Below are positions 21,873 to 34,084 of a stretch of DNA of 64,000 nucleotides, one piece after another. The translations under genes were made by a program, and so were the position numbers. Every line of letters begins with the position of its first letter. The first letter of the stretch is position 1. This DNA comes from Poa pratensis (Eukaryota; Streptophyta; Magnoliopsida; Poales; Poaceae). The DNA is taken from assembly GCA_947311845.1 (NCBI GenBank), contig CAMZMU010000027.1:31821723-31885722 (forward strand). The letters are read 5' to 3'. The notes under the pieces were generated by a model. The model had not been told where the DNA came from and ran no database searches. It worked only from the letters and a program-made list of their open reading frames with translations.

Positions 21873-22513
21873 TATTTGTTCTCACTTGGTGTTAAATTGT
21901 AGTCTTTTTCTGTTATATATTTTACCTAACTTTAACTTGCTTATATTTATTGAAGGGCATGGAGTGGCAAGACGTTTTTTCTATTGTTGCTGCGATACTT
22001 ACCACGGCTCCATCGCTGTGAGTTTATATATTTCGTCTCCGAAGAAACATCTTATTCATTTTGTAGTTTTGAAAGGTTTTAGTTCTAACACTTCACTTTT
22101 TATTTTACTTGTGGAAAGGATTCAACGGAATATATATCATATTATCTGGAATTGATGGAATTTACAGCCATATTTATACTACATGTGAATCTGCGGAAAG
22201 GTCTCAATGGAATATCTACATCGTATTATTTGGAATAATGATGGACATTATTATCGGTGTACCTCGAACTTGATGGATGTTGCCATGGAATCAGGAATGA
22301 TGTTTTAGCATGCTACAAATTTCATTACGGATGCACGAAACGAATGTTATTTCGTTGGTTTCAAGCATACATATGAAATTTTTAGTTTGCAATTTTTTCA
22401 ACCGAGGAGCAATGATAAGTATACCAGCTTCACTTCTTGTTTCATTTGGTGCTACTTTGCAACAGTATCTGTACTTACAAGTGATTGTACACTTTCGACC
22501 ATATTTTGACAGG

Positions 22514-25092
22514 AGGAAGATCTGGGGAATGAGACGCAGACAGTTGCAGTGAGTGTAAACAGTGACTCACTTGCCATGCCACTCTGCATGTACCTGAGGT
22601 CAACTTTCCTCTCGCTAGGAGACTGCAGTGTTGGCTGTTTTCTATTATTCTTCACAGTTTTACTGCCATATTGTGCATATGAAGGACGATCATACCACTG
22701 TTGCTAATATTTTGGTCCGGCGATTCTTCTCATCTGCAGCATTGGTCAGCTCGGATTTTTGCTGTGGCACTACCCTCTTATTGAGGTATGTGCAGTTTAA
22801 CACGCTGCGTATGTGTCTTTTTGGTCAATGACTCTATCAACTAATACCATCATGTGCAGGATGTCTTCAATATTGGGCTGAATATAGGCTTGGCTGTTGG
22901 TTTTATCTTCTTCTCGTATTCACAGACTTTCTTTACTTCAAGGATAGCCATATCAGCATTACACTTGAGATATTGCTTATTGCTTTTACCGTGTGCATGC
23001 ATGCACTGCGGTTTGTCACACAGGTTTGACAATTCTTATATGGATATTTTTTATTATTTATATCTGAAGGCCATATTTGGTTATCCCTTTTGTTATTTAT
23101 GTGCAAAGCACCAAACTTCTCTATCAGTTCCATTACAGTTTTTGATTTCATTATCTTTAATTCTCTGCAATTTAATTATTGAACTTACACATTCTGGCAT
23201 CAAATCATACTACATATGACGATTCGCACAGAAGTGATTTATAGATATAACTTCGTACGAGGTCAATGTAGCTAAACCTAAAACAAAGCTGCTGAAGAAA
23301 TTATCAGAATGCCATGTCAAGCCCAGTGTCATGATTCGAAAATTCAGAAGATATAACAAACCTGGACAATATAATTCTCGAATTGGTCCTGTGCCAACTT
23401 GCATACGGTTCCAATATTTCATCCATAACAATCTGCTGATGTTTTTGGATCAGTGCAATACTGCTACTCTTTGAGTAAAGAAAATAAACTCACGAGTTTA
23501 ACTAATATAAAATGGCAATATTGATCAGTATCATGGCGAAGATCACTGAGTTGAAACATACAACCCAATGTGTCACTGACATAGTAACATGTGACCCCAC
23601 ATACCCAAATGCGCCCTTTTACACCTTTTTCTGATGGGACTGGGCAAATTTTCTCAAGATAAATTAAGGGTATATAATAATTGCATGTTAAGAATTCAAA
23701 AGATCAGCCTCTATGACTACAGCCATAGGGGTCAGTGGACAGTGGAACAACTTTGACCTTAGAATGTCGAGATAATGAATTCCGGTGTACGTTCTATACC
23801 TTTCTGAATAATATGGTTTCCATTTTGATCGCTCATGCATGATATGATTATCAAGCTCAATAACCTTTTCTGTCTTTTTCTCCAGGTCAGCCCACCTCTA
23901 TTTCCTTCAGTGATGTGTATATGCTTATGCGTATACTTGAGTCAACAATCTTAAAAGAATTTATATTATATGAAACATGAAAAAAAAGAATTACATATTG
24001 CCTTTTGGATGCCTCACAATTCTATATCTGAAGGTTTAGTACATGCCCAAATAGTTCACCAGCCAACTCCCTGCATTGTGTGGAGCTCCCATGCTAAAAA
24101 AAATTGAACTAAAAATATACATGAAAGTCATGGCATCATAACGAAAATAAAAATTGAATTGAAGAAAGAATTTGGTGTTCCCAATCTCAAGTGAGCAGCA
24201 ACAGGGTCTCAGTAACGAATACCTTCTGGACTACATAGTTTCCAAGACATGTCTTGCTTACATTTTGAACAAATAACATAATTAGACTTTTGACTACTAT
24301 TTATTATACTTAATCTGTTTTTTTTAACACATGGTATTTGCTACTGTTTAGGACATGTTTGAGTTCGATTGGCTACGCCTTATCGTTGCTGTTGTGGGAT
24401 TTTTTCCTGGAGTCCTAACTCTGTTGAGCATTCATGATTTGTTCTCCAAACCATATACCGCGTTACTGCTCTCTAAGCCTGATACCAGGTTAATAGATCC
24501 TATAGTAGATGGCCATATAATGTTCAAGGTACGGGGTCTCCTTCTCAGTTAAGGACATACTCTCGAACATTGTTTTTTGTTTTTTACGGGGGTCTTATTT
24601 TTTCTCTCGCATTTTTAGGTATCCATTATCATCAGTGCGCTTTTCAGAATTCCCGATGTGATATTCGTGTGTGTTCCAGCAACTAGAGATGCTGCCAATT
24701 ACTTCCTGGGTAAACTGCAGGAGTGTTTCAACTGAGACATCATCTTCTGGTAAGTTTGTTTTGCATTAATCGTTCAGTTGCTTGTAGTTGAAATTATTTG
24801 TATTTCTAAGATACAACCCTTTTGTTATATGCAAACTATTCTCTGGAGTTTGGAAGGAGTATCAATTTCTCTTTTTTTTTTCTTCCATCAGGTGAAAGAA
24901 AATGTGAAAACAGACCATCACATTGCTCATATGATACACTGGAGTGATGGGACAGCAAGCTCCATACTGTCAAATGCATTCAGATTAATGTGGCGTTCTG
25001 TGAGTACAAATAAAGTGGTGCTAGGAGTTGGGTTCTGCGGGCGTCTGTACATATGTTCCGGTACCAAATGTATAGATCAGGAAACCTGCTGA
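22514..25092 (+). pseudogene. unrecognised multi-exon membrane-protein gene, probably decayed
   Basis: Several plus-strand stretches look like exons. 22514-22785 starts after a TTTTGACAG acceptor, reads ETQTVAVSVNSDSLAMPLCM, has one in-frame TAA, then GPAILLICSIGQLGFLLWHY, and ends at a GAG|GTATGTG donor. From 22860 it continues DVFNIGLNIGLAVGFIFFSY to a possible donor at about 23025. 24352-24528 (DMFEFDWLRLIVAVVGFFPG) and 24619-24735 (SIIISALFRIPDVIFVCVPA, then TGA) are joined by a clean GT-AG intron in phase 0. 24895-25092 could be an alternative last exon. At least four strongly hydrophobic segments suggest a membrane protein. I do not recognise the family, and the in-frame stop suggests decay. 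Confidence 0.3.
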
Positions 25093-27076
25093 CTCATAAC
25101 CGTCCATATTGCCTTTTGAGGGGTGTTCCTTGGATGTATGCAAAATAGGAAATGGTACTTTGCCTGCCGGTGCAAAAACCATGTAAACCAGTGCTCTGTC
25201 TGTTGTACCACTTGTCCACTTGCTATGAAATTTGACAGCACTAGAGATGTGATTGTGAAAAATGCTTTATTTTTACGGTTTAGCTCAACTATGCTGAATT
25301 TTAGATCCCACGACACACTGTCATTTGGAACATGTTTCCCTAACTGTAGCACCTAGCAATTTGCACTGAATGATCTGCCTCGACATTTTCTTAGACGATG
25401 TATTAATAGTTGAACTGATATGTTCATAGTTGGTGTATTCTTAGGTATATCTTAACAATTGCAGAACCGCCACTCTTTTGAAAAGCCAGTGAAGACCTAA
25501 AACTGAAGATTGTGATGTTTTCACTTCTGTGTGATGTATGCTCAGTTCTGATTGATCTGACAGTTCCTTGAATTGAATGGACGAAAAGACCAACTTAATG
25601 TATCCACACTCTGCAGATGAAGTGGTGGTTCAGTCCATGATCATGATGTGCTCTTGAGCTCTAGTGATACAGATGAAGAATCGGCTGTGAGGGCGTGGTG
25701 TGCTGAGTTAATATGTTTTTGGTCATGCAGTCATGTACATGGAGAGGGCATTGCATACAACGGGTGAATTGTACCTTGTCGCAAGAAAGTTTCCTTTTGG
25801 TTGGTTGTACAGGGTTCTATACTAGCCTTTTCCTTAGTCCAGTTTGTAGATATATTTTGTAAGTTGTACAGTTTGCAACGAATTTTGGCTTCTCAGGGGG
25901 TTCTGTGGTGGTAATCTCGGCAATCGACATAATCTTTGCTTCTCAAAGGGTTCGCACTGGTCATTGTTTTAACAGTGAATAATTTCACTTATTACCCTCT
26001 AGTTTAGTTATGCACCCCATCTAGTGAAAACTCATGTAGATTACCCATTTTATAAACTTTGGACCCTCTTTTTCTAATGCATTTTCGTTGGGCAAGATGT
26101 GAGGTGAAAACAAGTGCGAGGAATTCAAAAAATGGTGAAGAGGAGACTGCACATTATCCTCTATGATGCTCTCCAATCTTTACATATTTTGATGCGCTAC
26201 ATAGATCTAAAATACCGGGCTATTCTAACAAAACGTACAGAATGCCAAAATGGAATAAAACTATGTTCAAAATTTCATATATGGTATATTTGCGATTGTA
26301 ATAATTGTCACAAATGCACAACTTTGGGGTAAAAAGTGCACTCTTGTTTTAAATAACAAGCATCTTAGAGCGTCATGTTGGCTCCTGGGTCACGTGGAGC
26401 CCAGTATTTTCAGTGAGTCGAAAATGAATTTCCTAAGTTTCAAAAATTCCCATTTTTCTCCATGGAGAAATAAGGAAGTCCTATACATAGAATAAAACTT
26501 AACTAAATAATACAATAATTTTTAGGCTCCACAAAAAAGATAAACACGGGGTTTCAAAATGTTAAGATTTAATTGCTCTAGTAGGCCTTTTTACCCTTAT
26601 CAACATCTACCTAGATACTATTGTACGACCCATGCCGGCTGGCCGGTTCTAAGGGGGTACAACATAGGCGTAGTAGTCGAACGAGTGAAGATCGCACAAG
26701 TATAGAAAGTAAATTAACACATGTTGTAGTCAAGAAACTCTTTATCAATCTATGTCAACTGGCAGTACGTACAATGAGTGTCCTCGCTTATATAGAAGGG
26801 AAGAGATAACACCCACGTAACGTTAAACATGGGGATTGAATAGGACTAACGTGGACTTAGCCAGAATCACCGAAGTGGGCTGCTCCGGCCATGATGGCCC
26901 AGTTTGCCTACAATAGGGGATTCGACGATGTTGGGTAGGATCGCCGCCAATCCCATGGGAGAGAACCGTGAACGTGGTGTCACCACAACACTCTCGGTGT
27001 AGTAGGCTAGATCCAACGGCAGGCATTCCTTGAGCTATGCGCCGCGGTGGTCCTCCCTTGGCCTCCATCGTCGGTA
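25093..27076. other. intergenic, no supported gene
   Basis: The region downstream of the membrane-protein exons contains only short unsupported frames. Near 25870-25960 the phrase TTTGCTTCTCA...GGGTTC recurs in two forms. From about 26620 the composition becomes more mixed, but I could not identify an element boundary or protein similarity. Confidence 0.35.
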
Positions 27077-27269
27077 CTTCATCCTAGTTTGTATGACACA
27101 ATCTCAAAAACAATTTGTCCTACCTCTTAGACACAATTGTATTTAATTCCCTCTCTATGAGTGGGTGGTTGCCTCTCCCACCAATGCATGCAAGACTTTA
27201 CCTCCAATCAAATAGCACCTTGGTCTAAGAGATTTGTAAATTGAGCCTTACAAACTAGGACGGAGGGAG
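27077..27269. mobile_element. Stowaway-type MITE with a decayed left end
   Basis: The right end CAAACTAGGACGGAGGGAG is followed by TA. The left end TA|CTTCATCCTAGTTTGTA matches its complement except for lost bases in the CTCCCTCCG core. It is 193 bases long and ends 19 bases before the Harbinger element. Confidence 0.7.
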
Positions 27270-27288
27270 TAGCACTCAGCACTCTTAA

Positions 27289-29721
27289 TAGCATCTCTAA
27301 CAGCTGATGGTGTCCAATAAACCTTTTTTAGACATCAGAGGACAAAAGACACACTTCAACAGTTGTCATATCACGTGTCCTATTATAGGGCTGCCCTAAA
27401 TTTTGCTCCTCTCTACTCCATATCCTAAATTATGCTCCTCTCTGCCCCATAGTCTAAATTTTGCTCCTCTCTGCCCCAAATGGCAAAGAGGGCAGCGCGC
27501 GCCCCGTGCCCTTTCCCTTCATTTTCCCCACGCGCGCACCAACCGCCATGTTGAAACCCCATTCTGCGCCCGCGCCGCGCCCGCCCAGCCTCGATTCGGC
27601 CGCCGCCGGCCGCCCTCCACTGCGGAAAGTCTCCACCGCCCCCTCCGCAACCTTTTCCCCGCCGCCAAATCGGCTGGGATGGCCTCGGACGCGTCGGCGC
27701 TGCCGTGAATCGTGACCGAAGCTCCGCCGCCGCCGGCCTCGATTCGGCCTTCTCCGTCGCCGCCGAGGGTCAGGGTTGACGGATCCGGAGCCTACTCGCC
27801 GACCTGCCGCGATCCCGCCGCCGCCTGCGGCTTGCCGAGCTGGTCGCGTGACCGAAGCTCCGCCGCCACGCTGCTCCGGATGCCGTCGAGCTCGGCTGCA
27901 TCGTCGACGACCGCGGCCTCTCCTGGGTCTCCCCGTGGCGGCGATGTTGTTCCGTGTCCGCCGCGCCTCCACTCAGCCGCTGACGCCGCGGCCGCGACCA
28001 CCTCCTGCCGCTCCGGCTAGTTCAAGGTGAGGTTCCATTTCAAAATTATTTTGTGTAACGAAGTGTCAAATTGAAGTGTCAAATAGAAATAGATTGTAAT
28101 TTAGGTTGTGTATTTGTAGATGGTGTTGTTTGAATACACCACATCTGAGGAGTTTGATGCGCAAGAGGAGGAGGACATTGCTATGATCTTGACGGTGCGT
28201 CGTAGGATGAACAAGAGACCGAAGCATGGAGGTTCTCAAATGGGCCGAGAATACATTCGTAGACAGCAGGAAGAAGCACATGCCAAGCTCATGGCCAACT
28301 ATTTTATTGATAGGCCGGTGTTTCTCGAGAGGTACTTTAGCCGCCGGTTTCGTATGAGTATTGATTTGTTCAAGCACATCGCTGAGAGTGTCAAGTTGCA
28401 CGACAAATTTTTTGAGCAGAAGAGGAATTGTACCGGAGATCTTGGGCATAGCACCTATCAAAAGGTGACTAGTGCATTGCGGCACATGGCTTACGGCATT
28501 CTGGCAGATATGGTCGACGATCACTTGGCAATGAGTGAGAGTCAGAGCATCAAGTGTGTGAAGCGGTTTGCGGTGGCGATGGTTGAGGTGTTCGGGCCCG
28601 AGTACTTGAGAGCACCCAATGCTCAAGACACGGCTCAGCTACTGAACAAGGCCCGTGGCTTTCCAGGTATGCGCGGTTCCATTGATTGTATGCACTAGAG
28701 GTGGAAGAACTGTCCTGTAGCGTGGCATGGACAGTTCAAAGGGCACAAGAAGGATTCCACCATTATTCTTAAGGCCATGGCCGACCATGAGACTTGGATA
28801 TGGCATGCATTCTTTGGCATGCCCGGTTCTTGCAATGATATCAATGTCCTCCAACGGTCGCCTCTATTTTCCAAGTTAGCCAATGGAGAGTCAGCACCAA
28901 TGGAGTTCCAAGCCAATGGCAAGACATACAAGATGGGCTACTACCTTACGGATGGGATTTATCCCAAGTGGGCGACATTTGTGAAGCCGGTGCAAGCCCC
29001 CGAATGTAAGAAGGAACTTGATTTTCATAATTCTCAAGCGGCGGCTAGGAAAGATGTGGAGAGAGCATTTAGGATTTTACAAGCCAAATTTGCAATTGTG
29101 AGAGGACCGGCTAGGTTTTGGGATCAAGAGATCCTTTGGTATATCATGCATGCATGTGTGATCATGCATAACATGATCATAGAGAACGAGCGTGGCCAAA
29201 TGTTGTCTACGGCACATATGAGTTGATGGCCGGTTCGGCCGAGGCGAGGTGGAGATCGAGTTGCCCGCTTCGTTGACTCCTACCACAACATTCGAGACTC
29301 TGATGTGCATGAAGATCTTCAAAAGGATCTTATTGAGTAGTGGTGGGCATGGAATGGAAGGCAAAGGATCAAGGCCTTGTACTTGATCAAGGATCTCATT
29401 TGTGTGTTGCTTCATGAACAATTTGATAAACCATTTGATAAACTATTTGTATTATGTTGTAATAAGTAAGTACTATTTAAGTTTTATTCGTTTGAATTTA
29501 TTTTAGATTATTTATCATATATGTGCAAATGTGAAAAAAGATGGATGGAGGGGCGCGGTCGTGCTGCCCTAAAATAGGGCAGCTGTTGTAGAGGAGGTGC
29601 CCTATTACCTATTATAGGGCAGCTGGTAAAGGAGAATTTTTTTGATATCCTAAAGCATTAAAACAGGTGCCCTATAGCCAAAAATAGCCCTACTAATATA
29701 GGGCAGCTGTTAGAGATGCTC
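27289..29721 (+). mobile_element. PIF/Harbinger element with a broken transposase
   Basis: The left end TAGCATCTCTAACAGCTG and right end CAGCTGTTAGAGATGCTC are inverted repeats (first base mutated on the left). The flanking TSD is TAA (27286-27288, 29722-29724). It is 2433 bases long. It contains a GC-rich leader (27480-28026), a small intron (28027-28119, GTGAGG...TTTGTAG) placed directly before the ATG, and one long transposase frame. No ORF1 partner gene is present. Just inside both ends are short CCCTATTATAGGGC-like palindromic phrases. Confidence 0.88.
28120..29469 (+). pseudogene. Harbinger transposase with three in-frame stops
   Basis: One frame runs 449 codons from ATG 28120 to TAA 29467-29469. 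It reads RPVFLERYFSRRFRMSIDLF at the start and then the DDE core: RGSIDCMH (first Asp), MPGSCNDINVL (second Asp) and VERAFRILQAKFAIVRGPAR (Glu), ending in HNIRDSDVHEDLQKDLIE. Such proteins (plant transposon, DDE_Tnp_4 type) cut and paste the element in the nucleus. Stops interrupt it at 28696-28698 (TAG where the family has Trp in CMHWRWKNCP), 29224-29226 (TGA) and 29338-29340 (TAG). There is no frameshift, so decay is recent or weak. It is inactive as it stands. Confidence 0.88.
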
Positions 29722-29724
29722 TAA

Positions 29725-29962
29725 CATGGCTGCCGTCTCGGGCCGTTATCTTCTTGGCGTCGACAGCGTGGCACCGCACGTTGCAGTCGACCAAGAGTGT
29801 CTTCCTTCGAACCAATTCTTTTTCACATGCCTCATCTGTCATCCCCTTTAGCCTCCCACATGGCTTGCGACCACGAGGCCGGCCTCCGACATATGCATGG
29901 CGGCGAACCAAATGTGTTGACGACAGCGACGACGTGGGCTGGTCAGGTATAAGGCTGCTCAC
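29725..29962 (-). other. unrecognised basic ORF fragment
   Basis: The minus strand is open for 89 codons (29693-29962) with the motif RPRGRKPCGRLKGMTDEACE followed by KELVRRKTLL. The composition is protein-like and the RPRGRKP phrase resembles an AT-hook-like basic patch. It runs into the Harbinger end on its downstream side. I do not recognise it. It may be the flank of an older gene or transposon. Confidence 0.25.
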
Positions 29963-30218
29963 AGTGGGGAGTAACTTAGACTAGTAACATGCATATGTTA
30001 CTACTCTAAGTTACTACCTCCATAGTGTGGAGTAACATGCGTGTAGTGTCATATTTAATAGGTTATACACTCATCTTGCCTTGAAATGTGTGATGTTATG
30101 GTAACATAGCTAGTTACCACAACCATCTATCTCCTCATTAATTACCCGCCACATCAGATTTTTTGCCTATGTGGCACTAATGTTACTCCTCATGTTACTC
30201 CCCATTGTGACTAGTCTA
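29953..30218. mobile_element. MITE with CACAGTGGGGAGTAAC termini
   Basis: The left end GCTGCTCACAGTGGGGAGTA and right end TTACTCCCCATTGTGACTAG are inverted repeats of about 20 bases. Internal sub-repeats of GTTACTACTCTAAGTTACTA type are also present. No target duplication is clear. This is a common small element type in Triticeae; the superfamily is not settled here. Confidence 0.7.
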
Positions 30219-30597
30219 AGAGCGGCGGCAGGCGGGATAATGAAATGAGAAGGGAAATGGATAGGAGAAGGAGAAAGTGAAATAAGATTGCCGCTATTAG
30301 AGCACGGTTGGACACGATTTTCGTCTCCGGTGGCTGGTGCCCCCAATCCCCACTATAGCTACCATCGTCAACACACAGATTAGTATAGTGGTTACGAGCG
30401 GAACGCAACATGGTACATTAACATCCGGTAGTCGTTCGGGGCCCGCCAGCTTCTAGGTCGCCGCCTTGTCTCATGTCTAGTAGTCAAGGCTGAAGACAGC
30501 TTTCAAAGGAAAAACAAAGGGAGAACGGCGTGTTGAGGTCGTGATGATACTGGGTTTTTTTTTTGCGAAAGATGATACAGATTTTTTTTTAATGACG
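30219..30597. other. intergenic, no gene seen
   Basis: No supported gene or repeat end. Homology to the inverted NHL copy 2 begins at about 30598. Confidence 0.35.
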
Positions 30598-30938
30598 TTA
30601 CGGAATCTGATAAGGAAATTTGAAAAGGACTTGGCAGTTTGGATTCGAAACAGGTTTACAGCGAAGATGGTGTTGGATCCTTCTTTTGAACTTACAGAGA
30701 GTCCCTATCCTTCCCCAGACTACTCCATATATGTATTTTAACGGTTTTGGACTCTTATATTGTTGAGAGTCCAAGTCTAACAAGGATCGTAAGTTCCCCA
30801 ACTCTAGTCCACACGGTATTTATATCTAATTGTCGCGTGCGATGCGATCAGAACTTGCTTTGACAAACGAGTTAACCCTCTGGCGATCCCGTCGTCGATT
30901 GCGGCAGTACGTCTTATCATCAGGGCGGGCCGGTATCC
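30598..30938 (+). promoter_or_regulatory. 5' region of NHL copy 1, duplicated inverted at 38352-38612
   Basis: The segment shares GTTTGGATTCGAAACAGGTTT, GAGAGTCCAAGTCTAACAAG (variant) and AATTGTCGCGTGCGATG with the minus strand at 38380-38612 and with 35040-35103. The conservation shows that the duplication included upstream DNA, so this probably contains the ancestral promoter. No TATA box is obvious; ACTCTTATATTG at about 30750 is the best candidate. Confidence 0.5.
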
Positions 30939-31563
30939 ATGGGAGCGATCCACAGAGAAGATGAACCACGCGGCTGTGATCGGGAGAAGAATCCGTGGGC
31001 ACAGGCCTTGGCGGTGTTCGTGATAATCATGTACATCTTGTTCGGCGTCTTCGTTTCGTACAACACGGAGCGTCCCGGATATTTTACCCGACTTCTGGGT
31101 GAAGCTGCCTGCCGTCGAGGGGCTCGACCAGGCAAGTAGCGGCGCATCGCGCCCGCCGACGTTCAACATCACCCTCCGCGTCGACAACCGAGCCACAGAG
31201 CCATGGCACTTCACCGCCAAGACGAATGGGACTGGCCGCGTCGTGGTGGCGTACCAGGGCGTGCCGCTCGCCCACGCCGACCTCCCCGAGTTCACCGTGC
31301 CGAGAGAGATCATCAGCTCCGTGCCCATCGTCGCCACGAGCGAGGGACTGGGAATGCCCGACGAGCTATACGACCGCATGCAGATCCAACGCCGGCAAAA
31401 GGAGCGCGTGAAGCTGGTGGTGCATTTGACGCTGGATGGTGTGCTGCTGTGGTGCACGGCGATATTGCACGGCCAACCACAGGGGCCATTTGTCTGTCCA
31501 AAACTCTATGGTCCAACATTTTCCCGTACGGATCCCCGACAAAGCATGTACTACTATGCGTAA
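30939..31563 (+). pseudogene. LEA2/NHL-like membrane protein gene, copy 1, frameshifted
   Basis: From ATG 30939 the frame reads MGAIHREDEPRGCDREKNPW, a membrane helix ALAVFVIIMYILFGVFVSY, then YNTERPGYF, and goes out of frame. The second frame (open from 31099) continues KLPAVEGLDQASSG, FNITLRVDNRATEPWHF, VVAYQGVPLAHADLPEFTVP and so on to a TAA at 31561-31563. The LEA2/NDR1-HIN1-like family has this layout: a short cytosolic head, one helix, and an outer LEA2 beta domain, linked to stress and defence. Copy 2 has TTT where this copy has TTTT (31082-31085), so a single inserted T breaks the gene. A shortened product from 31099 would lack the membrane helix. Confidence 0.75.
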
Positions 31564-32389
31564 GTGTGTAACTTGCTTACTTTATATGAAACTTTAGATA
31601 CTCGTCTGTTACGAGAAATGGGATGTTGAACCATGTGTCTGATCATACTCATAGTTTAAAAAACCGAGCCGGTAATTAAATCGGTGAGGCTATCGGTTCA
31701 GTTTTTCGCTATAGAGTCACCCTCAATTCTTCGCGAATGGATACCCAATGCTCAGCAATATCTGTCAACCGCGTGGTGTTTCGTGGTCAATGTGTGAATG
31801 CATGTTTGGTTGTGGGTTAGTCTGCAAGTAGCAATTTGTACTTCACAGATTCTATCTTTTATTTTACCGGTAAATCGGTTTGGCTAAATCTTGACGAGAT
31901 TTTATTAAGTCCCATTCAGCTGAGAAATGTGCATCCACAATGGTTTAGGTCGCTTTCCCAGAGCTGTGCGCGCATTTTAGGCCTCCTTTAGTTTAAAAGA
32001 ATTTGTGTAGGATTTTTATATGATTTGGTTCTTTAGGATTTTTTCTACAAATATCGTTTGATTCAAAGGCAATCCTTTGGAATTCCTACAAAGGATTCCT
32101 TTGCAGTATATTTTGAACGAAAATTTCCTCCACTCCAACCTATTTTTTTAATTCATTTGCCTTTCCTGGACAATCAATCACTCAACGCATCTAAAATATT
32201 GTCGTTTCCAGTTATTGTCAGATTGAGGAAGACATCTCACTCTAGTCCTATGTTTTTCCTATTGCCACATTATGAAAATCCTGCAAATCAATGTAGCCCT
32301 CAGTGGTCCCTATCCACATTTTCTTTCCACCGTACTAGTACAAGCTTTCCAACAGTGGCGCTGATGCTTGCCATCATGCGGATGCTTTT
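31564..32389. other. spacer between inverted NHL copies, no gene seen
   Basis: No supported gene. Part of 31980-32110 is AT-rich with direct phrases such as AAAGGATT(C/T)CT repeated at about 32070 and 32092. No element ends were found. Confidence 0.35.
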
Positions 32390-33075
32390 TTAGAGAAGTC
32401 GCAGGAGATCTGCGCGTTTTTATATTAAGCATAATAGGGGAGAGTACATTGCAGGTTACAGCCATGGCAAAGAGCCAGGCAACAGCAACACCACAAGGCC
32501 GACTCCTTTTGGCGTCGGCACCCACACACATATAAATTGATCACTCTCGCGTCAGCCTACATCTACATGTTGCACACAGTCTTCACTCTTCCACGATGGC
32601 CTCCAACACTCTCCCTACCAGCAGCGCCTTGTTCCGAAGACCCACGCGTTGCGCTCAAGCCAAATGGTTCGCACATCCAGCATGATCAACGAATTCGCCG
32701 CCTTCTGGTCCTTACTGCTCAGGTTTTGTACCGCCGCTGGCCACCACATGGCCAAGGAGCTGTGTGCATCTGGCACGGGGAGCGCCACCCCAAGCTTCGT
32801 GTTGAGCCCAGTCCAGATGGCTCCAGCGAAGCTGCATCGCACCGTCAGGTGCTCCATCATCTCAGCCTCCAATGAGCATAGAGGGCAAAGGGTATGCGCC
32901 CACGACGCAGCCGCCTATCGGCCGTCCAACACCTATCCCTCAACGCAAACCAGGCATGTAGCTTGACCTTGAGTAGCGCGAACGAATGCCAGACTTGTGG
33001 CGCACCGGGCATGATAGTAGAACCCTCAAAGAATGCCTGGTAAGCTGTGCGTGCGCTGATGCTTGCCGTGGCCTA
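32390..33075 (-). mobile_element. LINE-type fragment with zf-RVT domain
   Basis: On the minus strand, VKLHAWFALRDRCWTADRRL followed by CPLC and then EMMEHLTVRCSFAGAIWTGL and IWLERNAWVFG fits the zinc-binding reverse transcriptase tail (zf-RVT) of plant LINE-like elements. At least one frameshift lies near 32905. The reverse transcriptase core is missing and the fragment lies in the spacer between the inverted NHL copies. Confidence 0.7.
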
Positions 33076-34058
33076 ATTTAGCTTAGGCGCATCACTATCC
33101 TTGGTACTTGCAAGTATTCTCGAAGAGCCTGCATGTTTTGTGTAAAATATTCATCAATGAGAGAATGTACAAAATAGATGAACAATGCAAATTTTACCAA
33201 ATAAACACTTACGAGCAAATCCGGATGGGCCAAAAGAAGGCAAAAGAATGCAATGGAGCCCATCGAGCAATCCGTGGCTCCATGCAGGCATTCGTGACAT
33301 GTTATGAATAAACAGTGTTAAACCGTATCCACAAGCTTATCTACATGTTGGGTGTAATATATCTATCAATGTAAGAACGTAAAAAAATACCCAAACTTTA
33401 ATGGGTAGTCACTTACCAGCAAGTACAGATTGGCCTACAGAGATAAAGATTTTTGATGAAACATGCACTACATTGCACACCTTCTCTTGTTTTTCTTATG
33501 TAGTGTCAACAAAATATGATCCCTATGACACAAGTATAAAGATTTTCGTTGGCTCCAGCAATACCTCCGATGAGCCGGAGCATGGGCTGGGAGACCATTA
33601 TTTTTACCAACAAAATCAGCATCCGCCCCCACCATGATGTCGATAGAGAAAACTTGAAAACCTATAAAAACCAAAACCTAGGACAAAACATACGCATAAA
33701 CTAGGACAAGATCTCCCCTACCCCTCACGACGCTAGGACGGTGATCGGAAGGGAAGAGGAGCGGTGGATTCACCAGCGAGAAACTTGGAGATTGGAACCA
33801 CCTGTGGCGTCTAGGTTAGGAACTACTTCCGTGTGGCGTCCTCCTAAAAATAGAAGAATGTCCTTATTGACATATTCGGTACTCACAAATTAACCCACCA
33901 CCAAACATGCATACATCGTCCAGCAAAGACTAGACACGTCGAAGGAGAGGAGTACACAAAGCCATTTCGATTCATCTAAAAAAGCCAGTTTGATCACTAA
34001 ATCAGGAGATCCGCTGAATCAGCCGATACTTGTAAACTGAGGAGGCTAAATAAGCTAG
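33076..34058. other. spacer, no supported gene
   Basis: Contains short unsupported frames only. The phrases around 33108-33200 and 33316-33420 (ATCTATCAATG / ATTCATCAATGAGAGAATGT; CTTACGAGCAAAT / CTTACCAGCAAGT) suggest an old partial duplication of about 100 bases at roughly 210 bases spacing. Confidence 0.35.
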
Positions 34059-34084
34059 TTACACACTACATGTGGTAGATACTA

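Noticed and set aside
31099..31563. Intact small gene starting at 31099
   Set aside because: The frame is open, but copy 2 shows that the natural start is at 30939 and that this ATG lies inside the protein after a frameshift. It would lack the membrane helix.
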